DNA of 15,875 nt, from contig CAMFNC010000209.1 in the NCBI GenBank assembly GCA_945965245.1, forward strand, positions 1 through 15,875. Reading direction: 5' to 3'. A program made the translations under genes and the position numbers. Below, one piece after another: positions 1-6,646 of this stretch; the stretch's first letter is position 1; each line of letters opens with the position of its first letter. This stretch comes from an uncultured Porphyromonas sp. (GTDB lineage: Bacteria; Bacteroidota; Bacteroidia; Bacteroidales; Porphyromonadaceae). Below the pieces are notes generated by a model. That model was given only the letters and a program-made list of their open reading frames with translations, was not told the origin of the DNA and did not search any database.

Positions 1-6
1 CGCTCG

Positions 7-104
7 GAGTCGGTCAAATGTCTCGACATAATTACTGTTCTTTGGACCTCTCCGACGGGCAACTTTTCAGGACGCGTCACTTGTCCTCCACTGTTTGCCG
101 ACTC
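7..104. repeat. Long-range inverted repeat in the left-edge non-coding region
   Basis: GAGTCGG-T-CAAA at 7-18 is the exact reverse complement of TTTG-CCGACTC at 94-104, apart from one bulged T at position 14. This makes an 11-bp arm enclosing about 75 bases. A shorter GGAC/GTCC pair (70-73 with 83-86) lies inside. This segment looks richer in G+C than the A/T-rich bases 110-278. It could be the end of a structured RNA or mobile element whose other part lies to the left, or it could be chance. Bases 1-278 hold no convincing gene. Confidence 0.3.
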
Positions 105-207
105 TATATCACATCTTCTTGTATTGAATTCATGTTAAAATCAGATCTTGCTTGATTAATACAATTGATTTGACAAAATAATACAAGCAATTGGGTGGAG
201 AAATGGA

Positions 208-241
208 TAGATTTGTCTGCATAAAACATTCGGACAAATCT
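208..241 (+). promoter_or_regulatory. Candidate -7 promoter box overlapped by an inverted repeat, upstream of the SPFH gene
   Basis: TAGATTTG at 208-215 matches the Bacteroidota -7 consensus TAnnTTTG exactly and lies 63 bases before the SPFH start codon. No TTTG stands at the usual -33 distance, so the promoter call is partial. AGATTTGTCTG (209-219) can pair with CGGACAAATCT (231-241): 11 bp with one G-U wobble and an 11-base loop. The left arm shares its bases with the -7 box, so the repeat could be a protein-binding operator or a hairpin at the 5' end of the transcript. Confidence 0.45.
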
Positions 242-278
242 GAATGTATTTTCTTAAACCTTAGAAAATTAACAGAAC

Positions 279-1436
279 ATGGGACTATTTGGTAAAATCA
301 AAGAAAAAGCCTTCAATGAGTTTATAGACATCATTGAATGGACGGACGATACGTCAGACACCATGATTTGGCGGTTTCCGCGTTATCAATCTGAAATCAA
401 GAACGGTGCACAACTCACGGTGCGCGAGACTCAAGTGGCTGTATTGGTAAACGAAGGTCAGTTTGCCGATGTTTATCAGCCGGGGCGTTATCAGCTTACA
501 ACGCAAAATATGCCCATCTTAACCACATTGAAAGGATGGAAATACGGATTTAACTCCCCCTTTAAGGTGGATGTGTATTTTGTCAATACTAAACAATTCT
601 TAAATCTTCGTTGGGGTACGGCCAATCCCATCATGATGCGCGACCCTGAATTCGGACCTATCCGCATTCGTGCCTTTGGCTCATACTGCTTTAAGATAGA
701 ACCCGACCCTATTAAATTTATTCGCAATGTGGCCGGTACAGATGGCAATTTTACTACCGAAAGCATCAGTGAGCAGCTCAGAAATTTTGTGATTACTCAG
801 TTTACCGATTATCTGGCAGAATCCAAAATCGCTGCTTTGGATATGGCAGCCAATCTGAACGAGTTTTCCGCCAATCTGACTCAGGCATTGAAAGGCGACT
901 TCTCCGAATATGGTATTGAATTGACCAAGTTCTTAGTGGAGAATATCTCGCTGCCGGAGGCTGTGGAAGAAGCTTTGGATCGCAGAACCAGTATGGGTGT
1001 GATCGGCAATATGGGTGCTTATACACAGATGCAGTTTGCCGATTCGCTCAAGATAGCAGCCGAAAATGGTGGTGGCGGTTCACCTGCCGGTGACGCCATG
1101 GGCATGGGTATGGGATTTGCCATGGCCGGTCAGATGGCCAACCAAATGGCCAATCCGCAAAACCAGCAGTACAACGGTGCCCCCAATGCGCAGATGCAAG
1201 GAGCCGCCGTTCCGCCTCCCATGCCGGGTCAGACGATGTATCATATTGCTGTGAATGGTGCTCAACAGGGACCGTTTAGTATGGATCAATTGACTGCTAT
1301 GGTGCAGCAAGGACAGCTCAATGCCCAAACCTTGGTATGGACAGCCGGTATGGCCGGTTGGGTGGCTGCCGGTACTGTGCCTGCTTTGAGTAGTTTGTTC
1401 GGAGTTGTGCCTCCTCCCCCTCCTCCTCTGGGTTAA
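279..1436 (+). CDS. SPFH-domain protein with C-terminal GYF_2-like domain (YdjI-like)
   Basis: A 385-residue protein. Residues 1 to about 245 match the SPFH 'virion core protein' type found in B. subtilis YdjI, recognisable from the opening MGLFGKIKEK, the early IEW and the block VRETQVAVLVNEGQFADVY. I see no transmembrane segment, so unlike classical flotillins it would reach the membrane by an amphipathic N-terminus or a partner. Residues 264-319 form a Gly/Met/Gln/Pro-rich flexible linker. Residues 320 to about 371 form a GYF_2-type fold (YHIAVNGAQQGPFS, then a WTAGMAGW motif), a class that binds proline-rich peptides. The protein itself ends in a run of six prolines, a possible ligand for such a domain. 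The ATG at 279 is the first in frame and lacks a Shine-Dalgarno site. The next gene encodes its usual zinc-ribbon partner. By analogy with YdjI it may scaffold a membrane-stress complex; that role is inferred. Confidence 0.85.
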   Translation: MGLFGKIKEKAFNEFIDIIEWTDDTSDTMIWRFPRYQSEIKNGAQLTVRETQVAVLVNEGQFADVYQPGRYQLTTQNMPILTTLKGWKYGFNSPFKVDVYFVNTKQFLNLRWGTANPIMMRDPEFGPIRIRAFGSYCFKIEPDPIKFIRNVAGTDGNFTTESISEQLRNFVITQFTDYLAESKIAALDMAANLNEFSANLTQALKGDFSEYGIELTKFLVENISLPEAVEEALDRRTSMGVIGNMGAYTQMQFADSLKIAAENGGGGSPAGDAMGMGMGFAMAGQMANQMANPQNQQYNGAPNAQMQGAAVPPPMPGQTMYHIAVNGAQQGPFSMDQLTAMVQQGQLNAQTLVWTAGMAGWVAAGTVPALSSLFGVVPPPPPPLG

Positions 1437-1479
1437 TTACCCATATTTACAGTCGTTATCGGATTATATAATTTTCCAA

Positions 1480-1514
1480 CCATCCATGCACTCCATCCAA
1501 GGGGGCATGGATGG
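1480..1514 (+). other. Perfect 10-bp hairpin between the SPFH and zinc-ribbon genes
   Basis: CCATCCATGC (1480-1489) and GCATGGATGG (1505-1514) are exact reverse complements separated by 15 bases. The hairpin lies within the 120-base spacer between the two genes. No T-run follows, so it is not a standard Rho-independent terminator. It could be a 3'-end stabiliser, an attenuator or a processing site that sets the ratio of the two products. Confidence 0.45.
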
Positions 1515-1556
1515 ATTATCATCAAACAACCATTTAATTTTTATTACAGTCTAAAC

Positions 1557-2654
1557 ATGGATACCGGAATAAATGACGCATCGAATGATGCTTTGCAAAC
1601 CAAGTGTAAGGCTTGCGGAGGATTTATGCAATACTCCCCTCAGGATCAAAATCTGAAATGTATATACTGTGGCTCGATTTCCGAATTGGAAAAAACGCCG
1701 GTGGAGATAAAAGAAAACTCTTATGAAAAATGGGAGAGTATAGCAGCCGAAGCGGATGGTGACAATTATGTACAGACCACGGAAATCCGCTGCCGCCAAT
1801 GTGGTGCCACCACCACGATGCCTGCCAATACATCGGGGGTGAAGTGTTTGTTTTGTGGCACTCCTCTGATTTTGAATGAAGCATCGGTCAAGCGATTTTG
1901 GCAGCCCAATTATCTGATACCTTTCAAAATTTCGGATAAGGTGAGTCGGGATAATTTTGGTAAATGGATTGGTAAAAAATGGTTTGCTCCCTCTAATATC
2001 AAAAAAGGTGGATTGGATATGGACAATTTCAAAGGCATATATCTGCCTTATTGGACTTACGATGCCCATACCCAAACCTCTTATATTGGAGAGCGAGGGG
2101 TACACCGCACTGAAGAATATACCAATGAAAAAGGGGAAAAGCAACGCCGCACCGTAACAGATTGGTATCCTGCTTCGGGTGTCGTAACTGTGGACTTCGA
2201 TGATATTATGGTGCCAGCCGGCGGTAAAAACCGGTTGCCCGATGGGATACTGAATAGTCTGAACCGATGGAACATGGTGGAGTGTGTACCCTATCGCAAA
2301 GAGTTTTTGGCAGGTTTTACCACCGAAATCTACGAACGCGACTTTCGCGACTGCCTGGCAGATGCTAAAGTACAAATGGAGCCTGGTATCAATAGTGAAG
2401 TACGTAATGACATCGGAGGGAATGAGCAGCGAATTCATACCATGGATGTAGAATATAGAGACATTATGTTTAAGCTGCTGCTTCTGCCCATTTGGGTCAG
2501 TGCATTTAGATATAAAGGCAGACCGTATCAATTTGTGGTAAACGGAAGCACCGGAGAGGTGTTAGGTCAGTATCCCCGAAGCACAAGCAAGATTATCCTT
2601 GTGGTGGTATTGATTATACTTGCCCTATATCTTTTGTTTCGTTTCCTGGCCTAG
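1557..2654 (+). CDS. Double zinc-ribbon protein with C-terminal membrane anchor (YdjG-like)
   Basis: A 365-residue protein. Two zinc ribbons are visible: Cys17/Cys20 with Cys35/Cys38, and Cys79/Cys82 with Cys97/Cys100, each pair CxxC. The middle (about 110-335) is the conserved domain that databases have called 'primosomal protein N' (replication factor Y) superfamily II helicase', but no helicase motif is present, so that name is misleading. The last 20 or so residues (IILVVVLIILALYLLFRFLA) form one membrane helix ending at the C-terminus, so the protein is probably tail-anchored with its zinc ribbons in the cytoplasm. Its family is commonly encoded beside YdjI-type SPFH proteins, as here. 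In Bacillus the pair works with a PspA homologue at the membrane; no PspA gene is in this window. The exact role here is inferred. A long antisense reading frame overlaps it but has no protein-like features. Confidence 0.82.
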   Translation: MDTGINDASNDALQTKCKACGGFMQYSPQDQNLKCIYCGSISELEKTPVEIKENSYEKWESIAAEADGDNYVQTTEIRCRQCGATTTMPANTSGVKCLFCGTPLILNEASVKRFWQPNYLIPFKISDKVSRDNFGKWIGKKWFAPSNIKKGGLDMDNFKGIYLPYWTYDAHTQTSYIGERGVHRTEEYTNEKGEKQRRTVTDWYPASGVVTVDFDDIMVPAGGKNRLPDGILNSLNRWNMVECVPYRKEFLAGFTTEIYERDFRDCLADAKVQMEPGINSEVRNDIGGNEQRIHTMDVEYRDIMFKLLLLPIWVSAFRYKGRPYQFVVNGSTGEVLGQYPRSTSKIILVVVLIILALYLLFRFLA

Positions 2655-2686
2655 CTTATGAAATATCAATTAATAGTATCTGAGTT

Positions 2687-3379
2687 ATGAAGACAATTAG
2701 TAAAATCATGCTGATGGTATTGTCCATCGTATTCATCGGCTTCACGCAAACTTGGGCACAAACACAAAATGAGCGGCCGGTGGACGCTGTTCGCATCACG
2801 ATGAAAGGTGGAATAAACCATGACCATTGGGTTAAAGGTGAAACGGCAGAAGTAACATTCGACCGTATCCCTCGCACTTTGGAAGAGTTTGAGGATGCTC
2901 AACGTATTTTGGGCAAAGAACCTTATGGAGCCATTGCGTTGGAACTTATGGCCATGGAAATGTTTCGGCGTGACCGCAAGGTGGGCGAGAAATGTTTGCA
3001 TTTGGCCAATACACGCACAAATTTCATCAGCATATACTCAAGACTCAAAGAACTTTTTCGCGAAGGTGATGGATATGCCCGCCCATATCAGGTGGCATCG
3101 TTTCTGAAAGGCGCTTCGTATGAGAATGGGTATAATCCCACCGAACCCTATACGGTAAAGTTTCGGGTTAGTCCCAATTTGAAGTATCAAGAAACATACG
3201 ATGGTGACCCTATACTCTTCATTGATATTCGGGATTATGGGCGTTCATCGGAATGGACCCGGGTATATGTGACCCTTAATCCGGACGAAAGCGAATATTA
3301 TCTGGTTAGCAATAATCCGGGCATGTATTCACAATGCAGAAAGATTGCTCGTAGAGTTACTTGGAATGGGCTAAAATAA
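2687..3379 (+). CDS. Secreted protein of unknown function (possibly DUF6935 family)
   Basis: A 230-residue protein with a signal peptide (MKTISKIMLMVLSIVFIGFT, probable cut after TWA at about residue 24). It has no further membrane segment, so it should be periplasmic or exported. The middle (about 60-125) is helical and charged, with a recognisable stretch around RILGKEPYGAIALELMAMEM. The C-terminal half looks like beta strands. My memory links this pattern to a Bacteroidota family named DUF6935, but I cannot confirm that. It starts 32 bases after the zinc-ribbon gene and ends 10 bases before the lipoprotein gene, so it is probably co-transcribed with both. Function unknown. Confidence 0.75.
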   Translation: MKTISKIMLMVLSIVFIGFTQTWAQTQNERPVDAVRITMKGGINHDHWVKGETAEVTFDRIPRTLEEFEDAQRILGKEPYGAIALELMAMEMFRRDRKVGEKCLHLANTRTNFISIYSRLKELFREGDGYARPYQVASFLKGASYENGYNPTEPYTVKFRVSPNLKYQETYDGDPILFIDIRDYGRSSEWTRVYVTLNPDESEYYLVSNNPGMYSQCRKIARRVTWNGLK

Positions 3380-3389
3380 TGATAAGAAG

Positions 3390-4061
3390 ATGAAAATCAT
3401 TGTTAAAATTTTATTAGGCATTGCCATAATCCTGATGATGTGCGTTGGCTGCAAGCCACAAAAGCAAATCGGCAATAACGCTACGGATAGCACAGCAGTT
3501 GTGGTAAGTCTTACCGATAGCACCTATCTGGCAGACTCTGTGTTTCGCCCCATGCTCAAGCATTACTTCAATGGCAAGACATCCAATTGCTCCACACTGA
3601 TTGCAGACCTGGAGAATAATGCTCTGAAATGTCCGGTGGAAAAAGATTTGCTTGTGATGTCGACTCCGGGGGCAACCACTGTTTTGTATGCCCGAGAGGA
3701 TAATTTTGGATTTGATCCATCGTTTGAACTGTTAGATGGCTCTTCCAGAGCATGTACCTTTGTGCTCAAACCATCCCATCTTTATTCGGATAGAATGGAG
3801 TATATGGAAGACTTGATGTCACATGGTGGAGTGTTGGCTTATTACGAATTTGTGAAAGCTGGAGATATGCCTGTCTATGCTTTGGTCAGAGAGGGCGAAA
3901 TTGAAACACACGCAGTGAGCATTCCCTATGGAGAACCCGAAGCTCTGGCACTGCACTTTCTCAATGAAACCGGTCGTATGCGATCCATCTATTTCGTAAA
4001 AACGCCCTCCGATAAATATTCGCTCTTTCTGATAGATGACGCTTTTCCCGGTGAGGCATAA
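3390..4061 (+). CDS. Putative lipoprotein of unknown function
   Basis: A 223-residue protein. It has a basic start, a hydrophobic stretch (about residues 5-20) and a Cys at 21 preceded by V-G, so it is probably a lipoprotein. The -3 position is Cys18 rather than the usual Leu, making the lipobox imperfect. The rest is soluble, with no motif I recognise. The start codon is 10 bases after the stop of the preceding secreted-protein gene, with a purine-rich GATAAGAAG just before the ATG. It is the last gene of the four-gene cluster. No terminator is evident between it and the small-RNA promoter at 4101. Function unknown; context suggests an envelope partner of the secreted protein. Confidence 0.72.
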   Translation: MKIIVKILLGIAIILMMCVGCKPQKQIGNNATDSTAVVVSLTDSTYLADSVFRPMLKHYFNGKTSNCSTLIADLENNALKCPVEKDLLVMSTPGATTVLYAREDNFGFDPSFELLDGSSRACTFVLKPSHLYSDRMEYMEDLMSHGGVLAYYEFVKAGDMPVYALVREGEIETHAVSIPYGEPEALALHFLNETGRMRSIYFVKTPSDKYSLFLIDDAFPGEA

Positions 4062-4100
4062 TCAGTCTGTTTGCCCTAAGGGAGGAAAACAACGAAAAGG

Positions 4101-4131
4101 TTTGGTTTCTTCAAAAGAATTGTTATCTTTG
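4101..4131 (+). promoter_or_regulatory. Bacteroidota housekeeping promoter of the small RNA
   Basis: TTTG at 4101-4104 (-33 box), a 19-base spacer, then TATCTTTG at 4124-4131 (an exact TAnnTTTG -7 box). This is the best promoter in the window. It points into a stretch with no protein gene, and transcription should start at about 4136-4139. Confidence 0.85.
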
Positions 4132-4136
4132 TGATA

Positions 4137-4370
4137 GAGAACTTTGACAATTATTTCAGCCGCGTTGTCGATCTGGGAAACTCATCATTATAGAAATTCC
4201 GAGGCCTAAAGTCCCTGCTTCAATGGCGTGCCGTTTACTCTTCGTAATGTGACGGATTACAAAGATTTAGAGACCCTCAAATCCTGACTTTCGGAGTTTG
4301 CGCAATCTGCTTCGCGGCTATTTATAAGGAGAGACTATGGATGTAAAACCATGGTCTCTTTTTTGTTTTT
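4137..4370 (+). ncRNA. Independently transcribed small RNA, rod-shaped, 6S-like candidate
   Basis: About 230 bases lie between a perfect promoter and a Rho-independent terminator, with no sensible reading frame. Five helices nest inside one another along one axis: TTAT 4151-4154 with ATAA 4324-4327; AGCCGCG 4158-4164 with CGCGGCT 4313-4319; AAACTC 4178-4183 with GAGTTT 4294-4299; CTAAA 4206-4210 with TTTAG 4266-4270; and an apical hairpin GTAAT 4244-4248 with ATTAC 4256-4260. A competing local hairpin, CAAATCC 4278-4284 with GGAGTTTG 4293-4300, is also possible. An elongated rod with internal bubbles and its own promoter is the architecture of 6S RNA, which binds RNA polymerase. In Bacteroidales the RNA motif called Bacteroidales-1 was proposed to have this kind of role. 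I see no RNase P, tmRNA or SRP RNA signature. That it is an RNA gene is well supported; the 6S identity is inference (about 0.4). The start is estimated from the promoter. Confidence 0.75.
4331..4370 (+). terminator. Rho-independent terminator of the small RNA
   Basis: GAGACTATGG (4331-4340) pairs with CCATGGTCTC (4349-4358), a 10-bp stem with one G-U wobble and an 8-base loop, followed by six Ts, a G and five more Ts. Upstream AA/GGA bases can extend the stem into the T tract. Confidence 0.9.
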
Positions 4371-4393
4371 ACTGTATACCAAGCCTGTGACGG

Positions 4394-4425
4394 TTTGTTT
4401 GGGTAGTATTATTTGTTTATTATTG
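4394..4425 (+). promoter_or_regulatory. Possible promoter of the DUF3108 gene
   Basis: TTTG at 4394-4397, a 20-base spacer, then TATTATTG at 4418-4425, which differs from TAnnTTTG at one position. It sits just after the small-RNA terminator and 30 bases before the start codon, which is where the gene needs a new promoter. Confidence 0.45.
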
Positions 4426-4455
4426 CACCGCAAATAAATATATCAAGCATTAAAA

Positions 4456-5271
4456 ATGAGAACCTATCATATTTTAAAACCCTTCATCTTTATAGTGGCC
4501 TTGCTGCTTTCTGCGCGAGCATTGAATGCACAAGTAAGACTGGATCGGGATCTGGCCAACCAAAATGAAACAATACAATACGGTACTTACTTCAAATGGG
4601 GCATGATAGAGCCTCGGGCAGGAAACGGAGTGATGACGGTGTCGGCTTACGGTGGAGGGTATCGTGCTCGAATTGTTTTTGCCACCTCTTCATTTTTCGA
4701 TAATTTTTATCGTCTGCGAGATACCATCGAGTGTCAATACAATGCCAATCGCTTGCTCTATAAGGCAGCTAAGCACACTTCTGAAAATAAGACTTTGAGG
4801 CTGGAAGACTATGATATCAGTTACTCCGGTGGTATGGGCAGCGCACGATTTGTGCGCACGGTAGATGGTGAAATCTCGGCTGATACAGTGGTGCTGGCAA
4901 ACAACGGGATGGATATGATTGGTCTTGTGATGGAAGCCAGAGGTATCGACTGGGAGCATTCCGATATAGGTCAATCCTATAGTTTCAATATCTTTTCGGG
5001 TAAGAGTATCGTTAAGACTTCACTGCAATTAGAGGCGGTGGAGGTTATTTCGTTGGGAGGCAGTCGCTATAAGACCTATCGGATAGCTGTGCATGTATGG
5101 GATAAGGCATTTGAAAGTGGAGGGAAAAAAGCCGATACGCAAATCTGGCTTTCGGCAGATAAAAACAAGATACTGCTGCAAGGTTCTATGGCACTCAAGG
5201 TGGGGTATGCCCGTGTATATATGAAAAGTATCCGTGGTGCACGCTATCCCATGACGAGTAAGGTTTCATAA
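4456..5271 (+). CDS. DUF3108 exported protein
   Basis: A 271-residue protein with an N-terminal signal peptide, likely cleaved after ARALNA at about residue 25. The remainder is a predicted beta-rich domain matching DUF3108, recognisable from YGTYFKWGMIEPRAGNG near the start, the FYRLRDTIECQYN segment and the late ADTQIWLSADKNKILLQ. The family is common in the periplasm or outer envelope of Gram-negative bacteria and has no settled function; family members resemble lipoprotein- or lipid-carrier folds, which is only a hint here. The gene stands alone, between the small-RNA terminator and the bamD promoter region. The stop is at 5269-5271. Confidence 0.82.
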   Translation: MRTYHILKPFIFIVALLLSARALNAQVRLDRDLANQNETIQYGTYFKWGMIEPRAGNGVMTVSAYGGGYRARIVFATSSFFDNFYRLRDTIECQYNANRLLYKAAKHTSENKTLRLEDYDISYSGGMGSARFVRTVDGEISADTVVLANNGMDMIGLVMEARGIDWEHSDIGQSYSFNIFSGKSIVKTSLQLEAVEVISLGGSRYKTYRIAVHVWDKAFESGGKKADTQIWLSADKNKILLQGSMALKVGYARVYMKSIRGARYPMTSKVS

Positions 5272-5286
5272 GCCGGACTCTATATG

Positions 5287-5326
5287 TGCCGATAGGGAAT
5301 ATATCGCCCGACAAAATGCCGATAGG
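5287..5326 (+). repeat. Direct repeat TGCCGATAGG upstream of bamD
   Basis: TGCCGATAGG occurs at 5287-5296 and again at 5317-5326. The copies are in the same orientation, 30 bases apart start to start (about three helical turns), and the second ends 33 bases before the bamD -7 box. Two sites on one face of the helix could be a regulator-binding pair. Chance is not excluded. Confidence 0.3.
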
Positions 5327-5358
5327 TAAAAAAGATGGCACCTTTTCGCATAAATTGC

Positions 5359-5366
5359 TAACTTTG
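5359..5366 (+). promoter_or_regulatory. -7 promoter box upstream of bamD
   Basis: TAACTTTG is an exact match to the Bacteroidota -7 consensus and lies 57 bases before the bamD start. No clear TTTG is present at the -33 distance. Confidence 0.55.
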
Positions 5367-5422
5367 TACGTTTTATTTTAGGAGCGGCAGGTGTCGCCTC
5401 GTAAAACAAATTAAAAGACTGT

Positions 5423-6271
5423 ATGCTCAATAAGAAAATCACGCTAATGCTTGTGGTGCTTGGCGTATGGGTAGCCCTCACATCGTGTGGCGAATACTAT
5501 CAGGTGCAGAAATCCACCGACATGAATGTTAAGTATGCCTATGCCAAAAAGTGCTATAATCTGAAAAAATACATGCGTGCTGCCACTCTGCTGGAAGAGG
5601 TGCTGCCCACCTTGGCAGGCACGGAAGAGGGTGCTCAGGCTCTATATCTGTTATCCGATACTTATTTGCAGGACAGGCGTTATGCCGATGCTGCTGCGTC
5701 GTTTATGCAGTATAACAAAGGCTATCCCAAGGCAGTACATGCCGAAGAAGCCCGCTTCAACGCCGGCAAAGCATACTACCTCTTATCGCCCGATGCCAAG
5801 CTGGATCAAACAGCTACGGTGGATGCCATTCGTGAATTGCAATCTTATTTGGATTATTACCCATCTGGCAAACACAAGGACGAGATACAGAAAATGTTGT
5901 TCGACCTGCAAGACAAGTTGGCCTATAAAGAACTCAATGCAGCCTGGCTATACTATAATTTGGGATTGTATATGGGCAATAACTATAAGTCTGCCGAGGT
6001 AACGGCCAAATCTGCCCTACGGGACTATCCCTATACCAAATACAGAGATGATTTGGAGTTTCTGGTGCTCAAATCAAAATTTGAAGTTGCCCAAAACAGT
6101 GTATATGAAAAGAAACAGGCTCGTCTGCGCGATGTTATCGACCAATATTTCAATTACATCAATAGTTTCCCGGAAGGAAAGCATCTAAAGGAGGCTAAGA
6201 AAATCTATGAAACGATTTCGATGCAATTGGTGGAAGAAAAAAAGACGGAAACAGATAGCGAAATGAAATAA
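5423..6271 (+). CDS. bamD: Outer-membrane assembly lipoprotein BamD
   Basis: A 282-residue lipoprotein. The signal peptide ends in the lipobox LTSC with lipidated Cys22, followed directly by GEYYQVQKSTD, a typical Bacteroidota BamD opening. The body is a run of tetratricopeptide-like helix pairs, for example KKYMRAATLLEEVLP, YADAAASFMQYNKGYP and TVDAIRELQSYLDYYP. BamD is anchored to the inner leaflet of the outer membrane and works with BamA to fold beta-barrel proteins there. The charged C-terminal tail (VEEKKTETDSEMK) is common. The next gene, encoding RNA polymerase omega, starts 38 bases downstream, a linkage common in Bacteroidales, so the two are probably co-transcribed. Length agrees with the family. 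Confidence 0.93.
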   Translation: MLNKKITLMLVVLGVWVALTSCGEYYQVQKSTDMNVKYAYAKKCYNLKKYMRAATLLEEVLPTLAGTEEGAQALYLLSDTYLQDRRYADAAASFMQYNKGYPKAVHAEEARFNAGKAYYLLSPDAKLDQTATVDAIRELQSYLDYYPSGKHKDEIQKMLFDLQDKLAYKELNAAWLYYNLGLYMGNNYKSAEVTAKSALRDYPYTKYRDDLEFLVLKSKFEVAQNSVYEKKQARLRDVIDQYFNYINSFPEGKHLKEAKKIYETISMQLVEEKKTETDSEMK

Positions 6272-6309
6272 AAGACAACGCAGTAATAATATTCATCATT
6301 TGATAAACA

Positions 6310-6639
6310 ATGGACTATAAGAAGATTAATGCCCCGCAATCTACGATTACTCGTGACATGGTTAGACTGAGTGAAGATACCGGCAATGTATACGAAACGG
6401 TTATGATTATCGGCAAGCGTGCCAATCAGATTGGGCAAGAAATCAAGCATGATTTGGAGACCAAATTGCAGGAATTCGCCTCCTATTCCGAAAACCCCGA
6501 AGAAGTAAGTGAAAACCGTGAGCAGATAGAAATCTCACGCTTCTATGAACGCCTTCCCAAGCCCACTCTTTTGGCTGCCAAAGAATATGATGATGGTCAA
6601 ATTTATTTTAGTATGCCCGGTAAGCACAAAAACAAGTAG
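6310..6639 (+). CDS. rpoZ: RNA polymerase omega subunit, Bacteroidota type
   Basis: A 109-residue protein of the Rpb6/omega class in its Bacteroidota form, recognisable from the opening MDYKKINAP and the core ETVMIIGKRANQIGQEIK (about residues 29-46), where the GKRANQI element is the counterpart of the omega/Rpb6 helix that grips the beta' subunit. Omega helps assemble and stabilise RNA polymerase. The tail with FYERLPKPTLLAAKEY is typical of the phylum. It lies between bamD and a DUF4293 gene, the order usually seen in Bacteroidales, 38 bases after bamD and only 7 bases before the DUF4293 start. Confidence 0.9.
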   Translation: MDYKKINAPQSTITRDMVRLSEDTGNVYETVMIIGKRANQIGQEIKHDLETKLQEFASYSENPEEVSENREQIEISRFYERLPKPTLLAAKEYDDGQIYFSMPGKHKNK

Positions 6640-6646
6640 GAAACTT

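Noticed and set aside
1..138. Open frame running in from the left edge on the + strand
   Set aside because: Only about 45 codons, with no recognisable motif and a Cys/Ser/Thr-rich low-sense composition; a - strand reading of the same bases is equally open, so neither is supported.
1551..2531. A 326-codon open frame on the - strand
   Set aside because: It lies exactly antisense to the zinc-ribbon gene, whose CxxC pairs and family match are clear; the antisense translation shows no domain, signal or compositional sense.
4062..4455. RNase P RNA, tmRNA or SRP RNA in the gene-free stretch
   Set aside because: The conserved signatures of these RNAs are not seen and the length and nested-rod fold do not fit; a 6S-like or new RNA fits better.
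6545..6646. N-terminal extension of the DUF4293 protein
   Set aside because: It overlaps the omega gene almost entirely, and the added residues do not resemble the family.
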